NCBI GenBank assembly: GCA_009602735.1
Contig: WELA01011641.1
Coordinates: 31,800-57,421, forward strand
Direction of reading: 5' to 3'
Source of the DNA: Mesotaenium endlicherianum
Lineage: Eukaryota; Streptophyta; Zygnematophyceae; Zygnematales; Mesotaeniaceae
DNA: 25,622 nt
The position numbers and the translations under genes were made by a program. Below are positions 1 to 10,641 of the stretch, in pieces (position 1 is the first letter of the stretch; every line of letters begins with the position of its first letter). Below the pieces are notes generated by a model that saw nothing but the letters and a program-made list of their open reading frames with translations, made no database searches and was not told the DNA's origin.

Positions 1-24
1 GGGGGTGTTGGGGGGGGGGGGGGG
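1..24. repeat. G-rich homopolymer at window edge
   Basis: Bases 1-24 are almost pure G, interrupted by a short tgtt. The tract sits directly upstream of the first coding exon. It looks like the intronic G tracts elsewhere in the window, so the first visible exon may be internal rather than the true start of the gene. Confidence 0.8.
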
Positions 25-42
25 ATATGCGCGACAAATTTG

Positions 43-3019
43 ATGCAGTCCAACGCGGAGACGGCGCCCAACATGCCGGCGGAGGTGTTTGACCTCGTGC
101 GCGACTGGGTGGAGGGCCTGCTGCGCGGCGGCGTGGGCGACGAGAAGCTGCTCGCGCAGCTCAGTTCGTGGAGCCCCAACTTCAAGTCCACGCTCTCGGT
201 ACTCCCCCCTGCTGCTGCTGCCCCTCCCCCTACCCCTCCTCCTCCCCCTTCCCCTCCCCGGCCGCTCCCGCTCCCCCTCCCCCACTCTCTCCTTCTCTCC
301 TCCCCACCCTCCTGTGCCGCCCTTCTCCTTTGCTTCGCCTTCCTTGTCGCGACGAGCCCCTCTAAGCCGTGCTGGGTGGCTGCTGCCGCAGTGCACCACC
401 CCAGAGCATGGCAAACGTTCACGGATGAGGAGGGTGCGGTGACGCTGAGCCTTTCACTTACTGAATTGCTCAGACGGAAAGGCGTCGAGTGTGCTTGCGC
501 CGTGCCCCTTGATGAGACTGCTACTTCTACCTCCGCTCTGGCCTTTCTCCCGCAGACGGGAGCCTGCCGTGCACGTCTATAGCTGACAGCTGTCTCCTCC
601 AGTGCTGTTGGCTTGAGCAAGTGCACGCCCGTGCGTGTGCGTGCGTGCCCTTGGTAGGCAAGCAAAGTGTGCGGCGTATACGGCGCCTGCTGTCTTCAGC
701 CGGCAAGCGGAGCGCATGTGTATGCTTCTGCGTGCAACCTTGGTGGGGATCTTCTGTTGACACGTGTGCACGAGTGCGCACGCGCACCCACGCGCGCGCG
801 TGCGGAACTGGACGGGGGGGCGGCAGATGCAGAAGTCGGCGAGCGTGAAGGACAGGAGCATGTTTGCGGACCTGGTGGACCGCCTGATGGGCACCAAGGC
901 GCAGAACTTCTGCGTGCGCCTGCCGCGCGGCAAGAACACCGTCGAGAAGGAGGGCGTGGAGATGGTGGAGCTCGACTACCCCGAGCTGCAGGCCATCATC
1001 AAGCGCTGCAGCGAGCGCGCTGTCAGTGTCCCCCCCCTCCCCCCCCTCCCCCCCTCCTCTGTGTTCCTGCTTCTGCTTCTGCTGCTACTGCTGCTGCTTC
1101 TGCTGTGCTGCTGCAGTCCCTCCTTCCTTTCTCAGCTGCTGTGGTGCAGCTGCACTTTGTTGGCTGCTCCTGCCGCCCCTTGATCCTCCTCCTCCTGCTG
1201 CTGCTGCTGCTGCTGCAGTAAGAGCACTTCTGGTGCGCTCCAGCGTGGGCTGCTTGCACACTAGACTGCAGCATCCTCTGTTTCTCGCAGGTCTGTGGCT
1301 CGGGCGGCACTCAGACAGAAGGTTCTGCCTGCATCCACTGACACCTGGTGTATTGTGAGAGGTGGTGGCATATGCCATCAAGACCAGCAGTCGCGCAGGT
1401 CACGCATGGACGCGCGTCTGCTCTGTCCTGCAGATGTCGAGGATGTGGCCGTGCACACACGTGCGCAACTAGCACGCTCATCTGTTCGCTTGCGTGCCAG
1501 CTATGCATCACATGGGGGGGGGGGGGTGTGCGCACGTACGTCACTTTTGGCAGCTGCGCACGCAACGCCAGAGTGGGCGGGCTCTTCAGAGGAGCAACTG
1601 CCTTGCAAAGGGAAGGAGTGCTGCATCCATTTGGGGACTGCACTTCTCAGCTTGTGTGTCTGTTGCGCGTGGGGCTGGGCTTGGTTGGGCGGGCCGCAGA
1701 AGTCGGACGCGGCCCTGCAGAACCGGAGGCCCCCCAAGAAGGCGGTGGACCCGGACCTGGCCACGCGCGCGCTCTTCATCCGCTTCGGCGAGACCCCGCA
1801 CGTGATCAACGCGCACCAGAAGGTGCTTGCACGCAAGAAGATGGGCCGTGACGCCGCTGTGCTCAAGGTGAGGTCCCCCCCCCCTACCCCCCCCCCCCCT
1901 CTCTGCGCTTGCACGCGTGCGTGCAGATGCTTGCGTGCGAGGCCTCATGACAGCCAGGTTGAGGCAACAGGGACGGGAGGGAGTGACGTGCTATGACTTG
2001 GTTCGGTATAGGAGCAGCATGGTGGAAGAGGAGGCTGACAGGTGCTTACCGTACACCTTTCCCCAGACTCTAAGCTGCTCCATCAAGTGGCCAGTCCACG
2101 CATGCAAAAGGAAAGCGTGTGAATCCCCCCCCACGGTGGGAAGTGCGCTCACTCCCCCACATGTGAAGTCATCGGGCACTTGCCGGTACCATCACCGCTG
2201 TTGCTGGTGCTGATGCGGGTGCTGCTGGCGAGGAGGAGGCGGGGGGGTCTTGTACTGGTGCCACGGTCGAGCTCTACTTTGCAGGAGAGCTGTGTGTCAT
2301 TCCTCTCTTCATGCCTTCAGGCAGGCCCTTGCCTGTCGCTGCCAGAAACGACCCGAGCCTCTATGGATCTGACTTCGTCATCATGAGTGCGACAATAGCA
2401 CTTTCGTGGACGTCGGCGATGGCCGGCCGGGCTGTTGGTCGTGTGCCAGCCTTGCACAGCCTGGAGGGGCAGCGGTCCCCCAGCAGTGGCAGCGGGGGGC
2501 TGCTTGCACGCTTGCGCGCCGCCAGCTGTCTCCTGCTTGTGCGTGCTGCCCTGCAGTTGGCCGCAGCGAGCTCTGCCTCTGGCCGCGCACTCACCCGTGT
2601 ACGTCCTCGCCCGCCTCCAGCGCTGTCGATTCTCACCTCCTTGGCGGGGCAACGCTTCGCCGTTTGACTGTGTCGATCCTCAGGGCATCCTGTCGCGCAT
2701 GGAGGAGTCTCTCTCCAGCGTCGGCAAGAGGCTGGACACCATTGAAGGCACGCAGACGAACCTGCAGGGCCAGGTGCGCGCGCTGCAGACGCTGCGCGCG
2801 CAGAAAGCAGATAACGGCTCAGCCTCTCTACGGAGGTGTGTGATCTATGCCTCGCTTCGTCTTCGCGTGTCTTGCTCCTCCTTCCTCTCCCCTGTTGTGG
2901 CCAGATCTTGCAAGTGCTTGACGCGCATGCAGACGTTGCTCTCTTCTCCTCTCTCCAGTGAGAGCGATTTGATTGTTATAGGTACCGGATTGCGCCATGG
3001 TCAATATTGGGTAGCTTAG
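43..3019 (+). CDS. Unrecognised multi-exon protein with C-terminal coiled coil
   Basis: I do not recognise this protein. The proposed exons are 43-198, 833-1021 (or from 827), 1700-1867, 2684-2835 and 2959-3019. The first three introns are phase 0 and the last is phase 2. The model gives about 241 residues ending in TAG. Exon 1 encodes an acidic helix-like stretch (AEVFDLVRDWVEGLL). Exon 2 contains FADLVDRLMG and VELDYPELQAIIKRC. Exon 3 is basic and contains ALFIRFGETPHVINAHQKV. Exon 4 (ILSRMEESLSSVGKRLDTIE onward) has the heptad pattern of a coiled coil, which suggests oligomerisation. The exons have very high third-position GC, unlike the introns, which supports coding. The start is uncertain: the ATG at 43 lies in atgcag|tcc, which also reads as a 3' splice site at 48, so upstream exons may be missing. 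The last exon is the weakest, because the 123-base intron before it is open in the same frame. No transmembrane segment or catalytic motif is visible. Confidence 0.5.
201..330 (+). repeat. C/CT-rich tract at start of intron 1 of the first gene
   Basis: A pyrimidine-rich stretch (CTG triplets, then CCT and CCCC blocks) begins immediately after the 5' splice site at 199-200. Similar tracts follow the 5' splice sites at 1022 (1028-1060, then CTG/CTT triplets to about 1115) and 1868 (poly-C to about 1900). These are intronic low-complexity sequence, not coding proline-rich repeats. Confidence 0.7.
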
Positions 3020-4850
3020 AATGTGCAAGAATCAGAGGGGGGTTGCTCTGTGAGAGGAAGTTCTGCCCCGTTTGACTCTTCCTTGTGGGTGAATAAGGGG
3101 GGGGAGGGGGGGAGGGGGTAGTTGCAAGTGAGCTGCTGGTGATGGTCTCGTGTGAAAATTTCTCTTGGACATGCTGGCATAGGTTCCGCCCCCCCCCCTC
3201 CCCTTCCACTCCTGAAGAAAAAAAAGCTCTTCTTGCCCGCTGGGCTCGCCCGTTCCTCTTCATGCTTGCAGCACTTGCCAGGAAGCAACCTGCACTTCTA
3301 GTGCACTGACGAGAGTGTACTTGGAGGTCATGTGTGCAGTTGAGTGCTAGCGTGGCGCGTGGATGGCGCGGCAGTGGATGAACAGACCAGAGCAAGCACT
3401 CCACCAGCAACTTCTGCATGAAAAAACAAATCCACGCGGTTTGAAGAGGCCTATGTATAAAACTACTCGATTGAGGTGGTTGGAGGCCTGGAGGTCAGCA
3501 GTCCGCGTTTGTAAGATTTCCTCTTCTTTCGCATGGTCTCATGATCAGGTGCTCCCTGTATCCCATCCGTGGTCATGACGGTAAGGGTGCTCAATATGAA
3601 CACAAGCTCTATGATATCTGCAGGGATTATTATGTGTCGCCTTTGTTGGCCATGAATGCTTGAGTAGTCAGACACAAGGCCCCGTAGCCCTACCTTTACG
3701 AAATTATTATGTTCGTTTGCATCCAATGGTGCTGGAGAAATTTAAGTATGAGTAGATCAGGGAGGCAGTGTTATAAGACATGCAAAATGGTGTCTGTTAG
3801 TCCCTAATTGATGATTATTTGTAGGTGTGCCCCTTTTATCTATATTCATACAGATTTTCATTTGTGATTTTTTTCAAAGGTCAATGTGTGAACATCAAAG
3901 TCTAGTCATGCTATACACGATGTCAATTGATCTTTTTTGTTCATGAGGCCTAATGAAGCAAGTTCATTGAGTTGCTTGGCCTTGTATGGGTAGTTTTCTT
4001 CTTCATTTTTGTTGCATTTGATGCAAGTTTGAGTAAAAGCACTGTGTTACTAGTGTGCACCAAATGCCATGGCTTATTTAACACAAGTTACAAAGTTTCA
4101 AAGATTCACTTAATGAGGACATGCATCCGATCAACAGAGAGGATAGCAAATGCCAAAAGCAAGCCGTTTTAAATCCATTTAGAGGTTTGCCAAGCAAGCT
4201 TAGGAAAGACATTCACGTGGTGATATATAGGAGATATATATGGCGATACGTCCACTTTGCCTGCTAGTGGCCAAGACATGCCAAGAGGTTGAGGATTTGG
4301 AAGGCAAACTAAAATATTGAAGGTGAGAAACATAGACACTTGCCTGCTAGAAAGAATCTTTTGATTGGAGTAATCTGAGGCTATAATTTCTCATGTGCAA
4401 AAAGCTGGAAGACAAAGCAAGTAATGGTTTAAGCATCTCTGCAAGGTGCTTAGCCTTTATTATTATGCATCTAGCAGTCAGCAGTTACTTGCCCACCTAG
4501 TCTCTAGTCTGCGTTTTCTTTGTGCCATAACTCTAGCTTTCAAGTTATTTTTCCCCAAATGCTAACCAAAATTCACACAAAAACAAAGCACAATAGGAAG
4601 CGGCATGTGTTGTTTTGAAGTGTACTGCATAGCAGTGCTTGACTGCCAATTTAGAAGTACATAAATGGAAGCAAAGATAGGGATGGATGTACTAAACACT
4701 AATTATGCCTAGATCGTTTGTCCTCTTATTTGCATTTGTCTTTAAGCTTTTGAAGATACAAGGCTTGAGCAAGTTCTTTGCACGCTGTGATGGTGATCAT
4801 TTGCGTTCGCAACAATGCACTATTGCTAGGTTGCTGTGCAATTTGAGTAC

Positions 4851-4870
4851 TGCACTACCGAGGTAGTGCA
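4851..4870. repeat. Perfect 9+2+9 inverted repeat
   Basis: TGCACTACC is followed by GA and then its exact reverse complement GGTAGTGCA. It lies in intergenic DNA about 1.3 kb upstream of the BBX start. It could be a dimeric protein-binding site or part of a small hairpin, and no longer stem surrounds it. Confidence 0.7.
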
Positions 4871-5697
4871 AGTCGGGAGATCTTCGAACAGTCTTAAGCA
4901 ACTTGGTTGCATCTGCTAGGGAAGTCTAGTTAGCTCGTCTAGGTCTATATTAACCTTCAGGTGCTTTCCTTACGGTTCAAGCCCGCGTAGAGGTAGTCTG
5001 CCAAGTCTGGCGGTGTAGCTGAGATCACTTTTACAAGATTTCGAGGCGTATCGAGCAGGCTGCCATGGTGTCAATTTTTGTTAATAGAAATGTATGACAC
5101 CCAGGCTTATACTTTATCAAATTCCTTTCTAAAATGTCTGAGGGTTGACGGCTGACTAATCACCCCACCCGAGTTACGTACATGAAGGTACATATTCGTC
5201 ACTGTCGTCCGTGCGCATGCATGGGCACGACAGCAACTTGGGCAGTTGCAACTGTAGCAAAGCAGTAACAAAGAGGGCCCAACAAGGTTCACTTACCATC
5301 ACATCATTTCACACATCAACCAACTCGACGATCGCAGACGATCTAATGTCCGCACTTCACTGGGGACTTCATGTGGTCCGTGACAGTTCGTGGCTTCACT
5401 TGTGGTGCTTGCTGACCCATCTGGATTGAGTGCATCGTGCCGGTGGGGCCTGGATTGCGATCTGGGGCTAATCTTGGCAACGTCCAATCTATCAATGTCC
5501 ACATCATTCGACACCGGAATATATTTTCCTAGCTGTAGCTCACTTTTCCCGACTCCGTAGGGGGCATTTAGAATGAGTAGATTCTGTCATCACAGTGAGA
5601 GGTTGTCCAGATTCGAAAATGCATGGCTATCTGGCAGGTCTCGGGAGATATTTTCGTTGTCAAGTTGGAAATTCAGATTGCTTTTTCTCTTTGACTT

Positions 5698-5703
5698 CAC
5701 GTG
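5698..5703. promoter_or_regulatory. G-box (CACGTG), distal of a pair
   Basis: The site reads TTCACGTGAGAG, 512 bases upstream of the BBX ATG. CACGTG is the core bound by plant bZIP (HY5-like) and bHLH (PIF-like) light regulators, which are known partners or regulators of BBX genes. Function here is inferred from motif and position only. Confidence 0.4.
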
Positions 5704-5785
5704 AGAGCTCCAGAAGATCTTTTTCTCAAACCTGTCGAAGTTTTTGTCCAATTTCCTCTGATTTCTTCAGAATGTTTATTTTTCT

Positions 5786-5791
5786 CACGTG
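5786..5791. promoter_or_regulatory. G-box (CACGTG), proximal of a pair
   Basis: The site reads CTCACGTGAGGT, 88 bases downstream of the first G-box and about 420 bases upstream of the BBX ATG. Both copies share TCACGTGAG, a 9-base palindromic-type core extending beyond CACGTG. Confidence 0.4.
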
Positions 5792-6017
5792 AGGTGGTAA
5801 ATCTCCGTCGTCAGGCCCAGTTTGGGCCCATGGAGTTTAGGCAGTGCCCTTGCGCTTCACTCTAGGGGGCCCTTATGTCGATGACGTTAGGTCAAGGTGA
5901 TGTTGCGCCTTAAAGTTATGGCAGCATAGTATTTCTTAGACGCTCCCTTCTCGTGATGCAGCGCTTTTGCTTCGCCATACGTGATGTCTGTATCCTAACA
6001 TTGCACAACATCCTACT

Positions 6018-6027
6018 TGACTAGTCA
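6018..6027. promoter_or_regulatory. TGACTAGTCA palindrome with W-box-like core
   Basis: The 10-base perfect palindrome TGACTAGTCA is preceded by T, giving TTGAC, and lies about 183 bases upstream of the BBX ATG. TTGAC is the W-box core of WRKY factors, and TGACTNNTCA-like palindromes also suit bZIP proteins. This is a motif match only. Confidence 0.3.
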
Positions 6028-6209
6028 GTCCGAATCTATCAAGCTGTAGAGCACGAAGAAAAATTTGGATTAGTACGAGCGGGTTTTGTCGTTCCGGAAT
6101 TTTGCAGGTCCTTAGAGCGGCAGTGTAGTAGTGCTTCAGAGAGTTTGTGAGTGTACCCACTCAAAGCAGTGTACACAATTTCAGATCTCAATAGAAGGGC
6201 GAAAAGTCG

Positions 6210-9200
6210 ATGAGGACTCTGTGTGATGTATGTGAAGCTGCTGCTGCAAAATTCTTCTGTGCCGCTGACGAAGCTGCTCTCTGCGATGCGTGTGACGAGA
6301 AGGTTTGTCCTTAGCAATTTCGGTTCTTTGAGCTTAAATGTTTACTAAAACGTGAATCCTGACGTGCAGTTGAAACAAGAAAATATATTAATTTGTCATC
6401 TGCCGGCAGATTGCTGTTGTGCTTATCTACTTCTCTTGGTAGTTGAAAGAATCTCACATCACGAAGGGAGATGCGTAAGCACTTTCTCTACCAAATATAT
6501 TAGTCACTAGCACTTTTGCGGGCTCAAGTACGAGTGGGCAGACCTCTTGCGTAGATGACTTGGCATGTCACTTTGTAGCAGTTGCAGCACAAACGCCCCC
6601 GGAACTGCATATCTTTTGGAGAAAAAGTACAAGTTGCCAGACCAGCATGCATGTCAAGTTTGGGTGGCACCATGATATTTCTTGCTCACTGCTCATTGTA
6701 AAACCGGCATGGCAGGTGCACGGGTGCAATAAGCTGGCAAGTAGACATGTGAGGCTTGAGCTCGCTGAAGCACGAGCAGTTCCTAGGTGTGACATATGTG
6801 AAAACGACCCTGGTATGAGCTCCTCAGATGCCTCCCTCAATGGTTTGATGATGGATATCAGACACGTGAATGCTGGAAAACACGAGCCCAAGGCACCCGT
6901 AAAGTGTAACGCATGTTGACCAATCGCACAGCGTACCGCGCGTCCAGCAGAGTACATGATGCTGCACTTGCTCACCGCAATTTTTGCTCAAGTTTACGGT
7001 GGGCGTGGTACTCACATGGAGGGCTTGTGCTTAGGTGGGTCTGAGGATCTTGTCTGGTCCCTGTCTAAAGTGCTGTGAAAGCTGGAATGGGCATCATTGT
7101 TCTCTGATGGCACTTGAGGCGCCTGTGCTACCTGGAGCGATGTGAACGAGGATTTTAGTGACAAACTTGTGTGGGTTTGGCATGCTCAGCATGTACCATG
7201 TGTATATGCTTATCTTTGCAATAATTCGTTGAAGGCCTTACGACACGTACGTGGGTGTCAACATGTGGCTCTTTCCAGCGTTCTTCTACTGCGGTGTGGA
7301 CGGGACCTCACTATGCCTGCAGTGCGACATGGATGTGCACATCGGAGGCAAGAAGACACACGAGCGCTATCTGTTGATGGGCCAGCGTGTTGAGGTGAGC
7401 TTCATAATTCTTCTCTTCTTATCTGATGGCTTGCCATAGTGTTTGACATGGCTATGTTTGCCCCTGTTGAAAGCATCAGTCCATCAAGCGTGCGGCGAAC
7501 CCATCGCCGTCGTGCGTCCAGGTCTTTTCTGAGGCTACATTAATCTGGGTTAGGGTTTCTCATTCTGTTCCCCTTAGAGACCGAGGGTGTGCTCTGCACG
7601 CACACATCCTTCACCGGCAGTGATACATATTTTCAGCGTCAGGCTATGGCGCGCAGAGTCCTTGGGCATTGCGTGCACATCTTATGATCCTACCGGTGAG
7701 GCTTTGATGCCGATGCTCTCCGTCTGCTGCGCTCTCGTCGTCGTCGTCGCCGTCGGATTGACTCCGGCACTGACAGACGTGCACCTTGTTTTCTGGGTGG
7801 TTGCATGCGCCTTCTTTGGGAGGGTGGCTCTGGGATCGCTGCTCTTGCTGCTCTCTGCTGGCTGCACCTCTGGCCTTCCTTCTCTGCTGCTGCTGCTGCT
7901 GCTGCTGCATCGTACTGGATGGAGACGGGCCTCTATCCGCCGCCCCCTGTGCAGCGTTGCATGAGGCAGGGCCCTGCTTCCAGGACAGCAAGGGTGAGCT
8001 CCTGGCTATGCCTCGCAGGGAGGCTGCAAGAGGCACCTCTGCTTTTCTGTGGTAGGTAGACCGTGCCTTTTGAGACTGGCGTGCAATTGAGCCCAAGGCA
8101 CCGACCCGCGGGCCAAGTGAGCGGGTGCAACTTTTGCCCACTGGTGTTTGGTCAAGTATCTCGTAAAGAGTTGCAGGTGTGAAGTGGCAGCGGTTCTTTT
8201 GCGACCCGTCTTTGCGTACATCGGAGGAGAACCCCGTCCTTGTCTGACGCACAAGGGAAGGGGCGAAGCTGCGATAGCGCTTTGTGATCTCCTGCTAGGT
8301 ACATTTGCGAGCAAGGGGTGGACGAGCGTGTGTGCCACATCCAAACCTGATGTTGGAGAGGTGAGTCAAAAAATTTGGATGAGCTCCTCGGCTCTTGCCC
8401 CCCTGACACACCCTTCACATCTCTTTTATGGTGCCCCCCCCCCCCTCCCTTCTCCCGTCTCGCTCCNCTCCTCAGCTGCCGAGGGTGCACACAGATCAAG
8501 TGTCACCGCCAGTCCAAGCAGCCGCGGCGATGACCACGAGCGAGAACGAACCCGAGGATGGGCCGGGAGACCCGCAGGCCAACGGCGAGCACCATTACCA
8601 CCACCATCATCACCACCACCACCACCATCACCACAACAAGGCCAACCAGAACGGGCCCACCAACAGCAATGCGCCAGCTGTTGCGATTGCCGTGGGCGAC
8701 GACGCGGCTGCTGCGGAGGATCTGCCGTCCCTGGCCAACAGGCCCTCCAAGCTGCTCGACCTCAACTCCCGACCGCTGTCTGTCCAGAGCAAGCAGGTGC
8801 GCCCTGCCGCCTCCTCGTCCTCCTCCTCATGTCGCCCTTTACTGGCCCGTCCTGCTGTACCTTCCCTATAACTGGTCAAATCAGTCACCTTAAAGAATCG
8901 GGCAGCGACCAGGTCCTGTTCCTGCTCCTGCTCCTGCTCTGGGATGTGCCATGAGAGTGGCAAAGTTTTGGCTGAACATGCTGTGCGTTGACGTTGTGAT
9001 CGTGTGGTTACTCAATACCGACATGGGCCTTTCTGTTGCGAGCAGCCTTCTGTGTGCCAACTATCTCACCTTACATACTATCGCTGCCTCATTCTCTGAT
9101 GTTTTGATGACTAAGAATTGCATACTTTTCCCCCTCGCTTCCTCACAGATGCAAGGACAGCTGGCCCAAGGCGGGGACAGTAGCAGCGACGATGAGAACG

Positions 9201-9232
9201 CAGGGGTTGTTCCTACTGGCTACCACCTCTAG
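6210..9232 (+). CDS. Double B-box zinc-finger protein (BBX/DBB, no CCT domain)
   Basis: This is a complete gene with exons 6210-6302, 6716-6812, 7279-7394, 8476-8796 and 9149-9232. Phases 0, 1, 0 and 0 all agree, giving 236 residues. B-box 1 (residues 5-42) has zinc ligands C5, C8, C17, D20, C25, C28, H33 and H42. B-box 2 (56-91) has C56, C59, C68, D71, C76, C79, H84 and H91. The start MRTLCDVCE, the linker CDICEND and the end [12 protein letters not shown] match the plant DBB class (BBX18/19/24/25-like), whose members regulate light and hormone transcription in the nucleus through partners such as HY5. After the B-boxes come a histidine run (141-142 and 144-155), a low-complexity stretch, the conserved block KLLDLNSRP (194-202) containing DLNSRP, which fits the EAR repression pattern DLNxxP, and an acidic serine-rich C-terminus ending VVPTGYHL. 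No CCT domain is present. Introns of 413, 466, 1081 and 352 bases carry no other recognisable gene. One N lies at 8467 in the polypyrimidine tract before exon 4. The family call is very secure; the exact orthologue is not. Confidence 0.93.
8590..8640 (+). repeat. Histidine-codon repeat (CAC/CAT) inside the BBX gene
   Basis: An in-frame run of CAC and CAT codons encodes HHY followed by twelve histidines. The mix of both His codons argues for a maintained protein feature rather than a freshly expanded triplet. His runs are often linked to nuclear-speckle targeting or metal binding; that role is inferred. Confidence 0.85.
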
Positions 9233-10641
9233 AGGTGGCTGCTAAAACTTGTTGTCGACATGCGGAACCGTTCAGTTGCTTTGTGAACCTGTGAAGACAG
9301 TTCACTTGTGGGGACATTCCAAATATGGATACCAAATATGGAAACAAGTGGGCTTGGGGGGGGGGGGGGGGTGTAGTTTCTTTTCTAGCAGTACCCGGTA
9401 GGCTAAGCTGTAGGTAGATTCTGCTCCACATGCATGTTCCAAGCATCAACACCGGTATCTTTAGGGTCGCCTTTGCCTGAGGGCTTGGCTCAGGCTTTTC
9501 AACAAGGTGTGAAGGTGGGAGTGGAAGTGAACATCAGTGTGATTGCTGCTACACGGGTGTTGTGTTTTGTATATTGGTTAGTATTATTCATTTGTTTGAA
9601 GATGATGAAAATTCTATGTCCCAGTAGGGCAATGATGTATATCTGCCTAGTTTGTGATACTTTTTAGTTGGCCAATGAAATATAAAGTTTCCCAGCTTAT
9701 GCAGGAGAGGATTCGTAATACCTTAGGTTCTGGCATATTCAAGCATTTTGTCAGGTGGTAGTTGTGGTTTTTGCATGGGCTAGGTCCACATAGTTTTCGA
9801 CACCTTCTTGTGTAAGTTTTGCTGCGATATTGGAATACTTGACTTGATGACTTGCATACCATCTGCAGACGTGATGTGCATAAATTGGTTGTAGGTGCTA
9901 TGCATTGATCTCCTTTGTGTATGACTATTTGACTCCCATAACTGCGTTCCAGCAGTTAAGGTCTGCTGTCACACAGACTTATTGGTAGTAATGAATCGTT
10001 AGACAATCGTTTCAAATACCTTGTAGCGATGCAAGATGTGCTAGCCTTGGAAAATAATATTAGTTGCAAATTGTGTATGCTACTACAATTGGCAGGTCAC
10101 ATGCAAATGTAGTTGATTTCCTCCTTCAGTCTGAATGTGGTACTAACACGTCCAGCCAATATCACTACTTTTGTATCAATACAATGGGTACGTTGTACGT
10201 AGGGACATGCGAAGACAAACATGTGTATGAACTGCACAAACCCAGTATATTGTACAACCGTTGATGTAATTAAGCTTGATGAGCGGAGCATATGCAGTCC
10301 CGTCAAAGATTGTGGAAAGGAAGGTGTGTTAGAGCTCAAGATGACACGTGCATGACCTTCATCCAGTAATTAAGCCATACACAACAATTACATACATAGC
10401 AAACGTTAATGATGTGAAAATTGAATTTCTAGCCATATAGCTTGCCACCGGCCTGTCTCAACATACATTCTTCATTCAGCCACATAGGGCAGCAACATTT
10501 TCCTTCACTCACACTGTAAACATGGCCACCTCCAGAGTCACTCCTCCCGGGGACCCGAAGGGCGAGCTGCATTCATATTACTGAAAAAAAAGAGCTTGGT
10601 GAACTCCCAGTGCTGGCAGGTGTCAGAATGAACCAGACTGC
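9233..10641. other. Region between convergent BBX and F-box genes
   Basis: The region holds the 3' ends of both genes. No coding exon was supported. It contains the paired CArG motifs (9319-9341), a poly-G run at about 9356-9371, and otherwise AT-rich sequence with no recognisable RNA gene. A possible plus-strand polyadenylation region is the AATATAAA-like stretch near 9677, but this is weak. Confidence 0.5.
9303..9350. promoter_or_regulatory. Two perfect CArG boxes inside an inverted repeat
   Basis: CCAAATATGG occurs at 9319-9328 and again at 9332-9341, three bases apart. Both fit the MADS-factor consensus CC(A/T)6GG exactly. The pair is framed by CACTTGT (9303-9309) and its reverse complement ACAAGTG (9344-9350). 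The element begins about 70 bases after the BBX stop codon, so it is probably in the 3' UTR or just beyond it. The motifs are seen directly; protein binding is inference. Confidence 0.45.

Larger units (their letters stand above)
3020..6209. other. AT-rich intergenic region between the unknown gene and the BBX gene
   Basis: No exon with a family match or consistent splice phases was found in these 3.2 kb. Base composition drops from the GC-rich exons of the first gene to an AT-rich stretch from about 3430 onward. Near the left end there are G-rich (3098-3119) and C-rich (3190-3205) runs. The right 600 bases probably hold the BBX promoter, with CACGTG and TTGAC-type motifs listed separately. 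No tRNA T-arm or cloverleaf could be supported. Confidence 0.6.

Noticed and set aside
199..582. Proline/leucine-rich extension of the first open frame
   Set aside because: The sequence is a C-rich intron tract after a good phase-0 donor; high-GC DNA keeps several frames open by chance.
4970..4995. tRNA-like GGTTCAAGCCC
   Set aside because: Flanking bases do not pair into a T-stem and no cloverleaf is present.
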